From Pseudomonas sp. BGr12 (GTDB lineage Bacteria; Pseudomonadota; Gammaproteobacteria; Pseudomonadales; Pseudomonadaceae), in assembly GCF_030272895.1 (NCBI RefSeq), contig NZ_JALRNF010000023.1, forward strand, positions 29,253 through 93,252: 64,000 nt of DNA. Direction: 5' to 3'. Numbering within the stretch: the first letter of the stretch is position 1; each line of letters opens with the position of its first letter. The position numbers were made by a program, and so were the translations under genes. Below the pieces are notes generated by a model that saw only the letters and a program-made list of their open reading frames with translations, was not told the origin of the DNA and did not search any database. Of this stretch, positions 43,854 through 53,468 are shown piece by piece.

Positions 43854-43952
43854 CCAGGCGCGTGGCAGTAACGGTGCCGGACGCGGTCTGCCGGCATCGA
43901 CAGTGGAACAACAAGAATAATCACTGGGGCCTTGGGGCCGAGGACAGCAACG

Positions 43953-45575
43953 ATGGCGGATTACATTCAGGAGCAGGGAGCGGCGACGATCAGCAGCAGT
44001 CGCCGGGAAGAACGCAAGATCATTTTCGCGTCATCCCTCGGGACAGTGTTCGAGTGGTATGACTTTTTTCTCTACGGGGCCCTGGCCGCGGTCATCAGCA
44101 AGCAGTTCTTTGCCGGGGTGAACGACACCACGGCCTTCATCTTCGCCCTGATGGCCTTCGCCGCCGGCTTTCTGGTGCGTCCCTTCGGCGCCCTGGTGTT
44201 CGGCCGCCTGGGCGACATGATCGGGCGCAAGTACACCTTCCTGGTGACCATCGTGCTGATGGGCCTGTCGACTTTTGCCGTCGGCCTGCTGCCCACCTAC
44301 GCCAGCATCGGCATTGCCGCACCGATCATCCTGGTGATACTGCGCATGCTCCAGGGCCTGGCCCTGGGGGGCGAGTACGGTGGTGCGGCGACCTATGTGG
44401 CGGAACATGCGCCACCGGGCAAGCGTGGCTTCCACACCGGTTTCATCCAGTCCACCGCCACCCTTGGCTTGCTGTTGTCGCTGGTGGTGGTGCTGGGAAG
44501 CCGCTACATCAGTGGTGACCAGTTCGAAGTCTGGGGCTGGCGCCTGCCGTTCCTGCTGTCGATCGTGCTGCTGGCGATCTCCACCTGGATCCGCATGAGC
44601 ATGCACGAGTCGCCAGCCTTCGTGAAAATGAAGGCCCAGGGCAAGGCCAGTAAAGCGCCGATCCGTGAATCCTTCGGTTCCTGGGCCAACCTCAAGGTGG
44701 TACTGACCGCCCTGTTCAGCATCAACGCAGGGCAAGCCGTCACCTTCTACACCGCGCAGTTCTATGTGCTGTTCTTCCTGACCCAAATGCTCAAGATGGA
44801 CCCGGCACAGGCCAATACCCTGCTGATTATCAGCGTGGTCATCGGCGCGCCGTTCTTCGTGTTCTTCGGCTGGCTGTCGGACCGGGTGGGGCGCAAACCG
44901 ATCCTGATGCTCGGCCTGCTGCTGGCTACCCTGCTCTACTTTCCGCTGTTCAAGGCCCTGAGCCATTACGCCAACCCGCAGATCGACGCCGCCAGCCGCC
45001 AGGCGCCGATCGTGGTCATGGCTGATCCACAAAGCTGCACCTTCCAGTTCGACCCGGTAGGCAAGGCCCGCTTCGACAGCCCTTGCGACAAGGTCAAGAC
45101 CTTCCTGGTCAAACAGGGCCTGCCCTACAGCTCCGAATCGGTAGCCGCCGGCAGCAGCGTGGTGGTGACCGTGGGCGACCAGCGCATCGATGGCTTCGAC
45201 GAAGCAGCGCTGCGGGCGGCCATTGAAAAGGCGGGCTACCCGGCCAAGGCCGATCCTTCGGCGGTCAACGAAACCATGGTGGTGGTGCTGATCGTGGCCA
45301 TGATCCTGATCGCCACCATGACCTACGGGCCATTGGCCGCAGTGATGGTTGAACTCTTCCCGACCCGGATCCGCTACACCTCGATGTCGCTGCCCTACCA
45401 CATCGGCAACGGCTGGTTCGGTGGCTTCCTGCCGACCGTGTCCTTTGCCCTGGTGGTGTACACCGGCGATATCTTCTACGGGCTGTGGTACCCGGTGCTG
45501 ATCACCGGTGTCAGCCTGGTGGTCGGCCTGTTCTGCCTGAAAGAAACCCGCGATGTGGACATCGACAAGGTCTGA
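43953..45575 (+). CDS. MFS transporter, metabolite:H+ symporter (MHS) family
   Basis: 540 residues from ATG 43953 (MADYIQEQGAATISSS), with GAGG upstream. The MHS features SSLGTVFEWYDFFLYG, RPFGALVFGRLGDMIGRK and LQGLALGGEYGG are evident. Twelve hydrophobic segments are expected. Between helices 8 and 9 or so (about residues 345-430) is an unusually long hydrophilic insert containing two cysteines (QSCTFQF, DSPCDKV) and a small alpha/beta-like pattern. Relatives carry proline, betaine, or dicarboxylates. It probably imports the substrate of the preceding GMC enzyme. A terminator follows. Confidence 0.87.
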   Translation: MADYIQEQGAATISSSRREERKIIFASSLGTVFEWYDFFLYGALAAVISKQFFAGVNDTTAFIFALMAFAAGFLVRPFGALVFGRLGDMIGRKYTFLVTIVLMGLSTFAVGLLPTYASIGIAAPIILVILRMLQGLALGGEYGGAATYVAEHAPPGKRGFHTGFIQSTATLGLLLSLVVVLGSRYISGDQFEVWGWRLPFLLSIVLLAISTWIRMSMHESPAFVKMKAQGKASKAPIRESFGSWANLKVVLTALFSINAGQAVTFYTAQFYVLFFLTQMLKMDPAQANTLLIISVVIGAPFFVFFGWLSDRVGRKPILMLGLLLATLLYFPLFKALSHYANPQIDAASRQAPIVVMADPQSCTFQFDPVGKARFDSPCDKVKTFLVKQGLPYSSESVAAGSSVVVTVGDQRIDGFDEAALRAAIEKAGYPAKADPSAVNETMVVVLIVAMILIATMTYGPLAAVMVELFPTRIRYTSMSLPYHIGNGWFGGFLPTVSFALVVYTGDIFYGLWYPVLITGVSLVVGLFCLKETRDVDIDKV

Positions 45576-45591
45576 GTCGATCACGGGTACA

Positions 45592-45620
45592 AAAAAACCG
45601 GCTAAGCGCCGGTTTTTTTA
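45592..45620 (+). terminator. Terminator after the MHS transporter
   Basis: ACCGGC (45598-45603) pairs with GCCGGT (45609-45614); an A run precedes and a T run (about seven) follows. Confidence 0.85.
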
Positions 45621-45747
45621 TGCCGCGGAAAAACTTATGCACGATTATCACGGAACAGTCATACAGAGAAATATGTAAGTAAATTAATGACTTAGCTTAT
45701 TTTTCAGGAAGTGATCCAAATACTATACACAAGTTATCCACAGATCG

Positions 45748-46518
45748 TCAGGCTGTGCGTTCTGCCGCGTCAGGCGCTGCTGCGGGCAGGGAGCCCATGT
45801 CGCGCTGGGTCTGCTCGTTCCAGGCCGCTGCCCGGTCATTGAGCTCGGCAATGGCGCGTGGGCCGCTGCCTTCGGCGTACATGGGCGCGCCGATGACCAC
45901 CTCGATGGTGCCGGAACGCTTGCTCCAGCCTTGCTTGGGCCAGAACTTGCCGGCGTTGTGGGCAATTGGCAGCACGGGCAGGCCGGCGTTCACCGCCAGG
46001 GCGGTGCCGCCACGGGAGAACTTGCCGATCTGGCCGAAGGGCACGCGGGTGCCTTCCGGGAAAATCAGCACCCAGACGCCGTCCTTGAGCAGCTTGTCGC
46101 CTTCGCTGGCGACTTGCTTGAGGGCGGCCTTGGGGTTGTCGCGGTCAATGGCGATCGGGCGCAGCATGGCCATGGCCCAACCGAAGAACGGCACGTACAG
46201 CAGTTCACGCTTGAGCACCTGGCTCAAGGGCGAGAAATAGGCAGAGAGGAAGAAGGTTTCCCAGGTGCTCTGGTGGTTGGACAGGATCACACAGGGTTGC
46301 TTGGGGATGTTTTCAGCCCCGCTGACCTTGACCTTGATGTTGAGGAACACCCGCACCAGCACCAGCGCGAAGCGGCACCAGTAAACGTTGATGAAGCGAT
46401 AGCGGGCGCTGAAAGGCAGAAACGGCGCGATAAAAAAGCTCAGGGTGCACCACAGCAAGGAGCTGGTACCCAGTAGCAGGTAAAAAAGAAAAATTCTGAT
46501 CGCCTGCAGGATCGACAT
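45748..46518 (-). CDS. plsC: 1-acyl-sn-glycerol-3-phosphate acyltransferase
   Basis: 256 residues. It acylates lysophosphatidic acid to phosphatidic acid at the inner membrane. An N-terminal transmembrane helix (AIRIFLFYLLLGTSSLLW) precedes the acyltransferase motifs NHQSTWETFF (catalytic His and a downstream acidic residue) and FPEGTR. The spacer downstream contains a perfect DnaA box at 45734-45742. It follows gmhB in the same direction. Confidence 0.93.
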   Translation of the reverse strand: MSILQAIRIFLFYLLLGTSSLLWCTLSFFIAPFLPFSARYRFINVYWCRFALVLVRVFLNIKVKVSGAENIPKQPCVILSNHQSTWETFFLSAYFSPLSQVLKRELLYVPFFGWAMAMLRPIAIDRDNPKAALKQVASEGDKLLKDGVWVLIFPEGTRVPFGQIGKFSRGGTALAVNAGLPVLPIAHNAGKFWPKQGWSKRSGTIEVVIGAPMYAEGSGPRAIAELNDRAAAWNEQTQRDMGSLPAAAPDAAERTA

Positions 46519-46579
46519 AGCGGCATGTACCGTTGCGGGCTCGCCCGCCTAGTAAAAGTGCGCCTGTTCGGCAGGCGCC

Positions 46580-47113
46580 CTATTTGTGGATAAGTTCTCT
46601 GGCGATCGCCGCCAGATCATCGAAAATCAACGTTTCTGGCGCAATCCCCTTGCTCAGGGTGATCTCGCCTTTCCCGGTTTTTACCAGAATCGGTTGAGCA
46701 TCGACGGCTTTTGCGGCTTCCAGGTCACCCTTGCTGTCACCGACAAACCATACCCCGGCCAGTTCGGCCTGGTAATGCGCGGCGATCGTGCGCAGCATGC
46801 CCGGCTTGGGCTTGCGGCAATCGCAGCCCTCGTCGGGCCCGTGCGGGCAATAGACGATCAGCCCGACCTCGCCGCCCTGTTCGGCCACCAGCTGGCGCAG
46901 ACGCGCATGCATGGCCTCCAGGGTTGCCAGGTCGTAGTAGCCGCGAGCGATGCCGGACTGGTTGGTGGCGACCGCCACCGTCCAGCCGGCCTTGCTCAAC
47001 TGCGCGATGGCCTCGATCGATCCGGGTATCGGAATCCACTCGTCCAGCGACTTGATGTAGGCGTCGGAGTCCTGGTTGATCACTCCGTCCCGATCGAGAA
47101 TCAGCAGCTTCAA
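46580..47113 (-). CDS. gmhB: D-glycero-beta-D-manno-heptose-1,7-bisphosphate 7-phosphatase
   Basis: 177-residue HAD phosphatase for ADP-heptose synthesis (lipopolysaccharide core). Nucleophile motif LILDRDGVIN, motif II ATNQSGIARG, zinc-loop CPHGPDEGCDCRKPKPGML with the Cys/His ligands, and motif IV VGDSKGDLEAA. It starts 3 bases after the glyS stop, so it is probably translated from the glyQ-glyS message. Confidence 0.95.
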   Translation of the reverse strand: MKLLILDRDGVINQDSDAYIKSLDEWIPIPGSIEAIAQLSKAGWTVAVATNQSGIARGYYDLATLEAMHARLRQLVAEQGGEVGLIVYCPHGPDEGCDCRKPKPGMLRTIAAHYQAELAGVWFVGDSKGDLEAAKAVDAQPILVKTGKGEITLSKGIAPETLIFDDLAAIARELIHK

Positions 47114-47116
47114 GAC

Positions 47117-49171
47117 TTACCCCAGCAGCGAAATGTCGGCCACGCCCAGGAACAGACCGCGCAGGCGGCTGAGCAGGGCATAACGGTTGGCCCGCACCTT
47201 GGCGTCCTCGGCGTTGACCATCACCGCCTCGAAGAAGGCGTCGACCGGTTCGCGCAGGGCAGCCAGGCGTGCCAGCGATTCGCTGTACTGGCGCGCAGCG
47301 GCCATCGGTTGCACGGCCTGGTCGGCCTGCTGGATGGCCGAGTACAGGGAGAACTCGTTGGCATTGTCGAAGTACTTCGGCTCGACCGAGGTGGCGATGG
47401 TGCCTTCGGCCTTGCCCAGCAGGTTCGACACGCGCTTGTTCACCGCGGCCAGGGCAGCGGCTTCAGGCAGCTGGCGGAAGGCCTGGACGGCCTGCACGCG
47501 CTGGTCGAAGTCCAGCGCCGAACCCGGCTTCAGGGCGCGAACCGACAGGTAGGTGGCGACGTCGATGCCTTCGTCTTCGTAACGGGCACGCAGGCGATCG
47601 AAGATGAACTCCAGCACCTGGTCGGCGAGGCCCGCAGCCTTGACCTTGCTGCCGAACTGGGTGACGGCGAAGTTCACCGCTTCGGTCAGGTCCAGGTCCA
47701 GTTGCTTCTCGATCAGGATGCGCAGCACGCCCAGGGCGGCCCGACGCAGGGCGTAGGGGTCCTTGCTGCCGGTTGGCAGCATGCCGATACCGAAGATACC
47801 GACCAGGGTGTCGAGCTTGTCGGCGATGGCCACGGCCGCACCGGTCAGGGTCGACGGCAGTTCGGCACCGGCACCGCGCGGCATGTACTGCTCGTTCAGG
47901 GCCAGGGCCACATCTTCCGGCTCGCCGTCGTTGAGGGCGTAGTAGTAGCCGGCAACACCCTGCATTTCCGGGAATTCGCCGACCATCTCGGTGGCCAGGT
48001 CACACTTGGACAGCAGGCCGGCACGCGCTGCGCGCTGGGCGTCGCCGCCGATGCGTGGGGCGATGAAGGCGGCCAGCTTGGCAACCCGCTCGGCCTTGTC
48101 GAAAACGCTGCCCAGCTGGGCCTGGAACACCACGTTTTGCAGGCGCTCGTTGAAGCTTTCCAGCGGCTGCTTCTTGTCTTGCTTGAAGAAGAACTCGGCG
48201 TCGGTCAGGCGTGGGCGCACGACCTTCTCGTTGCCTTCGACGATCTGCTTGGGATCGCGGCTCTCGACGTTGGCCACGGTAATGAAGCGTGGCAGCAGCT
48301 TGCCGTCGGTATCCAGCAGGCAGAAGTACTTCTGGTTGTCCTGCATGGTGGTGATCAGGGCTTCCTGAGGGACTTCCAGGAAACGCTCCTCGAAGGAGCA
48401 GACCAGCGGCACCGGCCACTCGACCAGCGCAGTCACTTCATCGAGCAGCGCGGGCGGCACGATGGCGCTGCCTTCCTGTTGCATGGCGAGTTCGGCGGTG
48501 CGCTTGCTGATCAGCTCGCGACGCTCGGCGAAGTCGGCCAGCACGTAGGCCTTGCGCAGGTCTTCCTGGTAGTTGGCCGGGGCACTGATGCGCACGTTTT
48601 CCGGGTGGTGGAAGCGGTGGCCGCGGGACTCACGACCGGCTTTCTGCGCCAGCAGGGTGCAGTCGACCACCTCGTCACCGAGCAGCATTACCAGCCACTG
48701 GGTAGGACGCACGAACTCGTCCTTGCGCGCACCCCAGCGCATGCGCTTGGGGATCGGCAGGTCGTTGAGCGAATCTTCGACGATGGTTGGCAGCAGGCTG
48801 GCGGTGGCCTTGCCCGGGATGTGCTGGGAGAAGCGCAGCTTGGCGCCGCTCTGATCGATATCCGACAGCTCTACACCGCACTTCTTGGCGAAGCCCAGGG
48901 CTGCCTGGGTGGGGTTGCCTTCGGCGTCGAACGCCGCCTGGCGTGGCGGGCCGTCGAGGTTGATGCTGCGGTCCGGCTGCTGGGTGTCGAGCTGGCTGAT
49001 CAGTACGGCCAGGCGGCGCGGTGCGGCGAACACCTGCTTGGCGGTGTAGTTCAGGCCAGCGGCCTGCAGGCCTTTCTCGATACCGGCGAGGAAAGCATCG
49101 CCCAGGCTGCTCAGGGCCTTGGGTGGCAGTTCTTCGGTGCCCAGTTCAACCAGGAAATCTTGAGCACTCAT
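47117..49171 (-). CDS. glyS: Glycyl-tRNA synthetase beta subunit
   Basis: 684 residues of the bacterial alpha2-beta2 type GlyRS. It starts [20 protein letters not shown] and ends with the anticodon-binding-like DALR region ([15 protein letters not shown]). The start overlaps the glyQ stop by 4 bases (ATGA), giving balanced synthesis of both subunits. The HD-like central region ([19 protein letters not shown]) is typical of the family. Confidence 0.98.
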   Translation of the reverse strand: MSAQDFLVELGTEELPPKALSSLGDAFLAGIEKGLQAAGLNYTAKQVFAAPRRLAVLISQLDTQQPDRSINLDGPPRQAAFDAEGNPTQAALGFAKKCGVELSDIDQSGAKLRFSQHIPGKATASLLPTIVEDSLNDLPIPKRMRWGARKDEFVRPTQWLVMLLGDEVVDCTLLAQKAGRESRGHRFHHPENVRISAPANYQEDLRKAYVLADFAERRELISKRTAELAMQQEGSAIVPPALLDEVTALVEWPVPLVCSFEERFLEVPQEALITTMQDNQKYFCLLDTDGKLLPRFITVANVESRDPKQIVEGNEKVVRPRLTDAEFFFKQDKKQPLESFNERLQNVVFQAQLGSVFDKAERVAKLAAFIAPRIGGDAQRAARAGLLSKCDLATEMVGEFPEMQGVAGYYYALNDGEPEDVALALNEQYMPRGAGAELPSTLTGAAVAIADKLDTLVGIFGIGMLPTGSKDPYALRRAALGVLRILIEKQLDLDLTEAVNFAVTQFGSKVKAAGLADQVLEFIFDRLRARYEDEGIDVATYLSVRALKPGSALDFDQRVQAVQAFRQLPEAAALAAVNKRVSNLLGKAEGTIATSVEPKYFDNANEFSLYSAIQQADQAVQPMAAARQYSESLARLAALREPVDAFFEAVMVNAEDAKVRANRYALLSRLRGLFLGVADISLLG

Positions 49172-50115
49172 TGTGCAGCCTCCAGCTTAGCCAACACTTC
49201 ATCACGCAATTCAGGGGACGCCATCGGGAAGCCCAGCTTGGCGCGGGCCTGCAGGTAGCTTTGGGCCACGGCGCGGGCCAGGGTACGTACGCGCAGGATG
49301 TAACGCTGACGCTCGGTTACCGAGATGGCGCGGCGGGCGTCGAGCAGGTTGAAGGTGTGCGAGGCCTTGAGGACCATTTCATAGGTCGGCAGCGGCAGCT
49401 CGAGCTCGATCAGGCGATTGGCTTCGCTTTCGTAGAAGTCGAACAGTTCGAACAGCTTTTCGACGTTGGCGTGTTCGAAGTTGTAGGTCGACTGCTCCAC
49501 TTCGTTCTGGTGGAACACGTCGCCATAGGTCACCTTGCCGAACGGACCGTCGGTCCAGACCAGGTCGTAGACCGAGTCGACGCCCTGCAGGTACATGGCC
49601 AGGCGCTCCAGGCCGTAGGTGATCTCACCGGTGACCGGGTAGCACTCGATGCCGCCTACTTGCTGGAAGTAGGTGAACTGGGTGACTTCCATGCCGTTGA
49701 GCCAGATTTCCCAGCCCAGGCCCCAGGCGCCGAGGGTCGGCGATTCCCAGTTGTCTTCGACGAAACGGATGTCGTGCACCAGCGGGTCGAGGCCGATGGC
49801 CTTGAGCGAGCCCAGGTACAGTTCCTGGAAGTTCGCCGGGTTCGGCTTGAGCACTACCTGGAACTGGTAGTAGTGCTGCAGACGGTTGGGGTTTTCACCA
49901 TAGCGGCCATCGGCCGGACGGCGGCTGGGCTGCACGTAGGCAGCGTTCCAGTTTTCCGGGCCGACGGCGCGCAGGAAGGTGGCGGTATGGAACGTGCCGG
50001 CGCCTACTTCCATATCGTAGGGCTGAAGTACCACACAACCTTGCTCGGCCCAGTACTGCTGCAGGGCGAGGATCAGGTCTTGGAAGGTACGCACGGCTGG
50101 CGTAGGCTGGCTCAC
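49168..50115 (-). CDS. glyQ: Glycyl-tRNA synthetase alpha subunit
   Basis: 315 residues from GTG 50115 ([15 protein letters not shown]), the conserved N-terminus; another in-frame GTG three codons earlier is possible. Class II synthetase motifs include [20 protein letters not shown], and the middle contains SWEQPTLGAW-like [13 protein letters not shown]. It forms the catalytic part and works with GlyS. It is divergent from tag. Confidence 0.97.
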   Translation of the reverse strand: MSQPTPAVRTFQDLILALQQYWAEQGCVVLQPYDMEVGAGTFHTATFLRAVGPENWNAAYVQPSRRPADGRYGENPNRLQHYYQFQVVLKPNPANFQELYLGSLKAIGLDPLVHDIRFVEDNWESPTLGAWGLGWEIWLNGMEVTQFTYFQQVGGIECYPVTGEITYGLERLAMYLQGVDSVYDLVWTDGPFGKVTYGDVFHQNEVEQSTYNFEHANVEKLFELFDFYESEANRLIELELPLPTYEMVLKASHTFNLLDARRAISVTERQRYILRVRTLARAVAQSYLQARAKLGFPMASPELRDEVLAKLEAAQ

Positions 50116-50197
50116 GAAATTCACCTGTTTCTAGGGCTGCGAATATAAAGAGCGGGAGTATAACCCGATTCGCGCAGGCCTCTACCCTTGGAGCCTT

Positions 50198-50749
50198 ATG
50201 CCACGCTGCTTTTGGTGTACCGACGATCCGCTTTATGAGGCGTATCACGATCAGGAGTGGGGCACGCCCCAGCGCGACCCGGGCCAGTTGTTCGAAATGC
50301 TGCTGCTCGAAGGCTTCCAGGCCGGCCTGTCGTGGATCACCGTGCTGAAAAAGCGCGAACGCTACCGCCAGGTGCTGTTCGGCTTCGATCCGCAGCGCCT
50401 GGCGCAGATGAGCGACGAGGAGATCGAAGCACTGATGCTCGACCCCGGCATCATTCGCAACCGCCTCAAGCTCAATGCCGCGCGGCGCAATGCCCGTGCC
50501 TGGCTGGCCCTGGAGAACCCGGGCGAATGGCTCTGGTCGTTCGTCGGCGGCGCGCCGAAAATCAACCATTTCAGTCAGCGCGGGGAGGTCCCGGCGGTCA
50601 CCGATGAAGCCACGGCCATGAGCAAGGCGCTGCGCAAGGCCGGCTTCACTTTTGTCGGCCCGACCATCTGCTATGCCTTCATGCAGGCCACCGGCATGGT
50701 CATGGATCACACCACCGATTGCGATCGCTACCCCGCTCTGCGGCGCTGA
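50198..50749 (+). CDS. tag: DNA-3-methyladenine glycosylase I
   Basis: 183 residues. Tag excises 3-methyladenine from alkylated DNA. The N-terminus MPRCFWCTDDPLYEAYHDQEWG has the zinc ligands Cys4 and His17, and the C-terminal MVMDHTTDCDRY provides the remaining His and Cys. ITVLKKRERYRQVLFGFDP and YAFMQATG are family segments. It is followed 40 bases later by the acyltransferase gene. Confidence 0.95.
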   Translation: MPRCFWCTDDPLYEAYHDQEWGTPQRDPGQLFEMLLLEGFQAGLSWITVLKKRERYRQVLFGFDPQRLAQMSDEEIEALMLDPGIIRNRLKLNAARRNARAWLALENPGEWLWSFVGGAPKINHFSQRGEVPAVTDEATAMSKALRKAGFTFVGPTICYAFMQATGMVMDHTTDCDRYPALRR

Positions 50750-50789
50750 GGGGGTACAATGGCCGGCTTGCAGAAAGAGGAACCAGCCT

Positions 50790-51677
50790 GTGGATAAATT
50801 CAAAGGCGCCTTGATGGTCGGGGCGTTGCGGTTGTTTGCCAAGCTCCCCTGGGGCGCGGTACAGCGGGTCGGCGCGGCCATCGGCTGGATGATGTGGAAG
50901 GTGCCGAACAGCTCGCGCGAAGTGGTGCGCATCAACCTGGCCAAGTGTTTCCCGGAGATGGACCCGGCGGCGCGCGAGCAACTGGTCGGCCGTACCCTGA
51001 TGGATATCGGCAAGTCCTTCACCGAAAGCGCCTGTGCCTGGATCTGGCCGGCCCAGCGCTCGCTCGCGCTGGTGCGCGAGGTCGAGGGCCTGGAAGTGCT
51101 GCAGGCCGCACTGGCCTCGGGCAAGGGCGTGGTCGGCATCACCAGCCACCTGGGCAACTGGGAAGTGCTCAATCACTTCTATTGCAACCAGTGCAAACCG
51201 ATCATTTTCTACCGTCCACCCAAGCTCAAGGCGGTCGATGACCTGCTGCGCGAACAGCGCGTGCAACTGGGCAACCGCGTCGCGGCTTCGACCAAGGAAG
51301 GCATCCTGAGCATCATCAAGGAAGTGCGCAAAGGCGGTCAGGTCGGCATTCCGGCAGACCCGGAGCCGGCCGAGTCGGCGGGGGTCTTCGTGCCGTTCTT
51401 CGCCACCAAGGCGCTGACCAGCAAGTTCGTGCCGAACATGCTCGCCGGCGGCAAGGCCGTGGGGGTGTTCCTGCATGCCCTGCGCCTGCCGGACGGGTCC
51501 GGTTTCAAGGTGATCCTGGAAGCGGCGCCCGAAGCGATGTACAGCGAAGACACCGAAACCTCGGCAGCGGCCATGAGCCAGGTGGTCGAGCGCTATGTGC
51601 GGGCCTATCCGAGCCAGTACATGTGGAGCATGAAGCGCTTCAAGAAGCGTCCGCCTGGGGAGGCGCGCTGGTACTGA
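50790..51677 (+). CDS. Lipid A biosynthesis lauroyl acyltransferase-like protein (LpxL/HtrB family)
   Basis: 295 residues from GTG 50790 (MDKFKGALMVG), with AGAGGAA upstream; the longer open frame has no family similarity. HTSHLGNWE-type motif (ITSHLGNWEVL) carries the catalytic His and Glu, and YMWSMKRFKKRP is the family C-terminus. It adds a secondary acyl chain to Kdo2-lipid IVA at the inner membrane. Pseudomonads have several paralogs, so which position it acylates is not settled. The start codon lies within a perfect DnaA box (50789-50797), probably by chance. Confidence 0.88.
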   Translation: MDKFKGALMVGALRLFAKLPWGAVQRVGAAIGWMMWKVPNSSREVVRINLAKCFPEMDPAAREQLVGRTLMDIGKSFTESACAWIWPAQRSLALVREVEGLEVLQAALASGKGVVGITSHLGNWEVLNHFYCNQCKPIIFYRPPKLKAVDDLLREQRVQLGNRVAASTKEGILSIIKEVRKGGQVGIPADPEPAESAGVFVPFFATKALTSKFVPNMLAGGKAVGVFLHALRLPDGSGFKVILEAAPEAMYSEDTETSAAAMSQVVERYVRAYPSQYMWSMKRFKKRPPGEARWY

Positions 51678-51683
51678 GGGCCT

Positions 51684-51749
51684 CATCGCGGGGCAAGCCC
51701 GCTCCCACCGGATCATGCAGATCGGTGGGAGCGGGCTTGCCCCGCGATG
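51684..51749. repeat. REP palindrome pair
   Basis: Two inverted copies of the P. putida-type REP (ATCGCGGGGCAAGCCCGCTCC and its complement) face each other around a short loop, between the converging acyltransferase and TPR genes. Such REP pairs are moved by RAYT transposases and can end transcription. Confidence 0.9.
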
Positions 51750-51751
51750 GT

Positions 51752-52063
51752 TTAACCAGCTTTATCCAGCTTCTTGAGAAACACCGTCATCTCTTTCTCG
51801 GCCTGCTTGTCGCCATGGGCCTTCGCGGCTTCCAGCCCCTGTTCCCAGGCCAGGCGCGCCGCGGCTTTGTCGCCCTGCAGCTGATGCGCCTTGCCCAGCA
51901 GCTTCCACGCCGCCGAATACTTCGGATCGAACTCGACGCAGCGCTGCAGGTGCAGCGCCGCCTCGGCGCCATTGCCTTCATCCAGCCAGGCCTTGCCCAG
52001 GCCGAAGCGCAGCAGGGCGTTATCCACACCCTTGGCCAGCATCTTTTCCAGTGATTCGCGCAT
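51752..52063 (-). CDS. Small tetratricopeptide-repeat protein, 103 aa
   Basis: The protein consists almost entirely of about two and a half TPR units: ALLRFGLGKAWLDEGNGAEA, HLQRCVEFDPKYSAAWKLLG and AHQLQGDKAAARLAWEQGLE. No signal peptide. TPR proteins bind other proteins; the partner is unknown. The gene lies between trkA, 12 bases upstream, and a REP pair. It is probably co-transcribed with trkA. Confidence 0.85.
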   Translation of the reverse strand: MRESLEKMLAKGVDNALLRFGLGKAWLDEGNGAEAALHLQRCVEFDPKYSAAWKLLGKAHQLQGDKAAARLAWEQGLEAAKAHGDKQAEKEMTVFLKKLDKAG

Positions 52064-52075
52064 GTCGCCGTCCTC

Positions 52076-53449
52076 TTAGAAGAAGCTCAAGCCCACGTGG
52101 AACAGCTTCTCGACGTCACGGATGTACTTCTTGTCGACAACGAAGAGGATCACATGGTCACCCGCCTCGATCACGGTGTCGTCATGGGCAATCAGCACTT
52201 CTTCGTCGCGAATGATCGCGCCGATGGTGGTGCCGGGCGGCAGGGCGATGTCTTCGATGGCCTTGCCGATCACCTTGCTCGACTTCGAGTCACCATGGGC
52301 GATGGCCTCGATCGCCTCTGCCGCGCCACGGCGCAGCGAGTGCACGCTGACGATGTCGCCACGGCGCACGTGGGCGAGCAAGGTGCCGATGGTGGCCAGC
52401 TGCGGGCTGATGGCGATGTCGATTTCGCCGCCCTGGACCAGGTCGACATAGGCCGGGTTGTTGATGATGGTCATCACCTTGCGCGCGCCCAGGCGCTTGG
52501 CCAGCAGCGAGGACATGATGTTGGCCTCGTCATCGTTGGTCAGGGCCAGGAAGATATCGGCTTCGGCGATGTTCTCTTCGAGCATCAGGTCGCGGTCCGA
52601 GGCGCTGCCTTGCAGCACCACGGTGCTGTCCAGGGTGTCGGACAGGTAGCGGCAGCGGGCCGGGTTCATCTCGATGATCTTGACCTGGTAGCGGCTTTCG
52701 ATGGCTTCGGCCAGGCGCTCGCCGATCTGCCCGCCGCCAGCGATGACCACGCGCTTGTTGGTTTCGTCCAGGCGCCGCAGCTCGCCCATCACCGCGCGGA
52801 TGTGGGCCTTGGCGGCGATGAAGAAGACTTCGTCGTCGGCTTCGATCACGGTATCGCCCTGGGGCAGGATCGGCCGGTCACGGCGGAAGATCGCCGCCAC
52901 GCGGGTGTCGACGTTGGGCATGTGCTCGCGGATCTGGCGCAGCTGTTGGCCGACCAGCGGACCGCCATAGTAGGCCTTGACCGCCACCAGTTGCGCCTTG
53001 CCTTCGGCGAAGTCGATCACCTGCAGGGCGCCCGGGTGCTCGATCAGGCGCTTGATGTAGTGGGTAACCACCTGCTCGGGGCTGATCAGCACATCGACCG
53101 GAATGGCATCGTTGTCGAACAGGCCGGCGCGGGTCAGGTAGGCCGATTCACGCACCCGGGCGATCTTGGTCGGGGTGTGGAAAAAGGTGTAGGCGACCTG
53201 GCAGGCGACCATGTTGGTCTCGTCGCTGTTGGTCACCGCCACCAGCATGTCGGCGTCATCGGCACCGGCCTGGCGCAGCACGGTAGGGAACGAGGCGCGG
53301 CCCTGGACGGTGCGGATGTCCAGGCGGTCGCCGAGGTCGCGCAGGCGGTCGCCATCGGTGTCGACCACGGTAATGTCGTTGGCTTCGCTGGCCAGGTGTT
53401 CAGCCAGCGTGCCGCCGACCTGCCCTGCGCCGAGGATGATGATCTTCAT
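52076..53449 (-). CDS. trkA: Trk system potassium uptake regulatory protein TrkA
   Basis: 457 residues: two tandem RCK units. The first begins [20 protein letters not shown], the second near residue 232 [17 protein letters not shown]; each is an NAD(H)-binding Rossmann fold followed by a TrkA-C domain. TrkA is the cytoplasmic gating ring for TrkH/TrkG. No trkH is in the window. It follows rsmB by 19 bases. Confidence 0.97.
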   Translation of the reverse strand: MKIIILGAGQVGGTLAEHLASEANDITVVDTDGDRLRDLGDRLDIRTVQGRASFPTVLRQAGADDADMLVAVTNSDETNMVACQVAYTFFHTPTKIARVRESAYLTRAGLFDNDAIPVDVLISPEQVVTHYIKRLIEHPGALQVIDFAEGKAQLVAVKAYYGGPLVGQQLRQIREHMPNVDTRVAAIFRRDRPILPQGDTVIEADDEVFFIAAKAHIRAVMGELRRLDETNKRVVIAGGGQIGERLAEAIESRYQVKIIEMNPARCRYLSDTLDSTVVLQGSASDRDLMLEENIAEADIFLALTNDDEANIMSSLLAKRLGARKVMTIINNPAYVDLVQGGEIDIAISPQLATIGTLLAHVRRGDIVSVHSLRRGAAEAIEAIAHGDSKSSKVIGKAIEDIALPPGTTIGAIIRDEEVLIAHDDTVIEAGDHVILFVVDKKYIRDVEKLFHVGLSFF

Positions 53450-53468
53450 CCGCTCTTCCCTTCTCTTG

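Noticed and set aside
46586..49258. An 890-codon plus-strand open frame
   Set aside because: Antisense to gmhB and glyS, with glutamine/glycine-rich composition and no recognisable domain.
52086..52103. A parS-like half site near the end of trkA (CCCACGTGGAACA)
   Set aside because: Only one arm matches; the left arm has mismatches in the core, unlike the two sites in recF.
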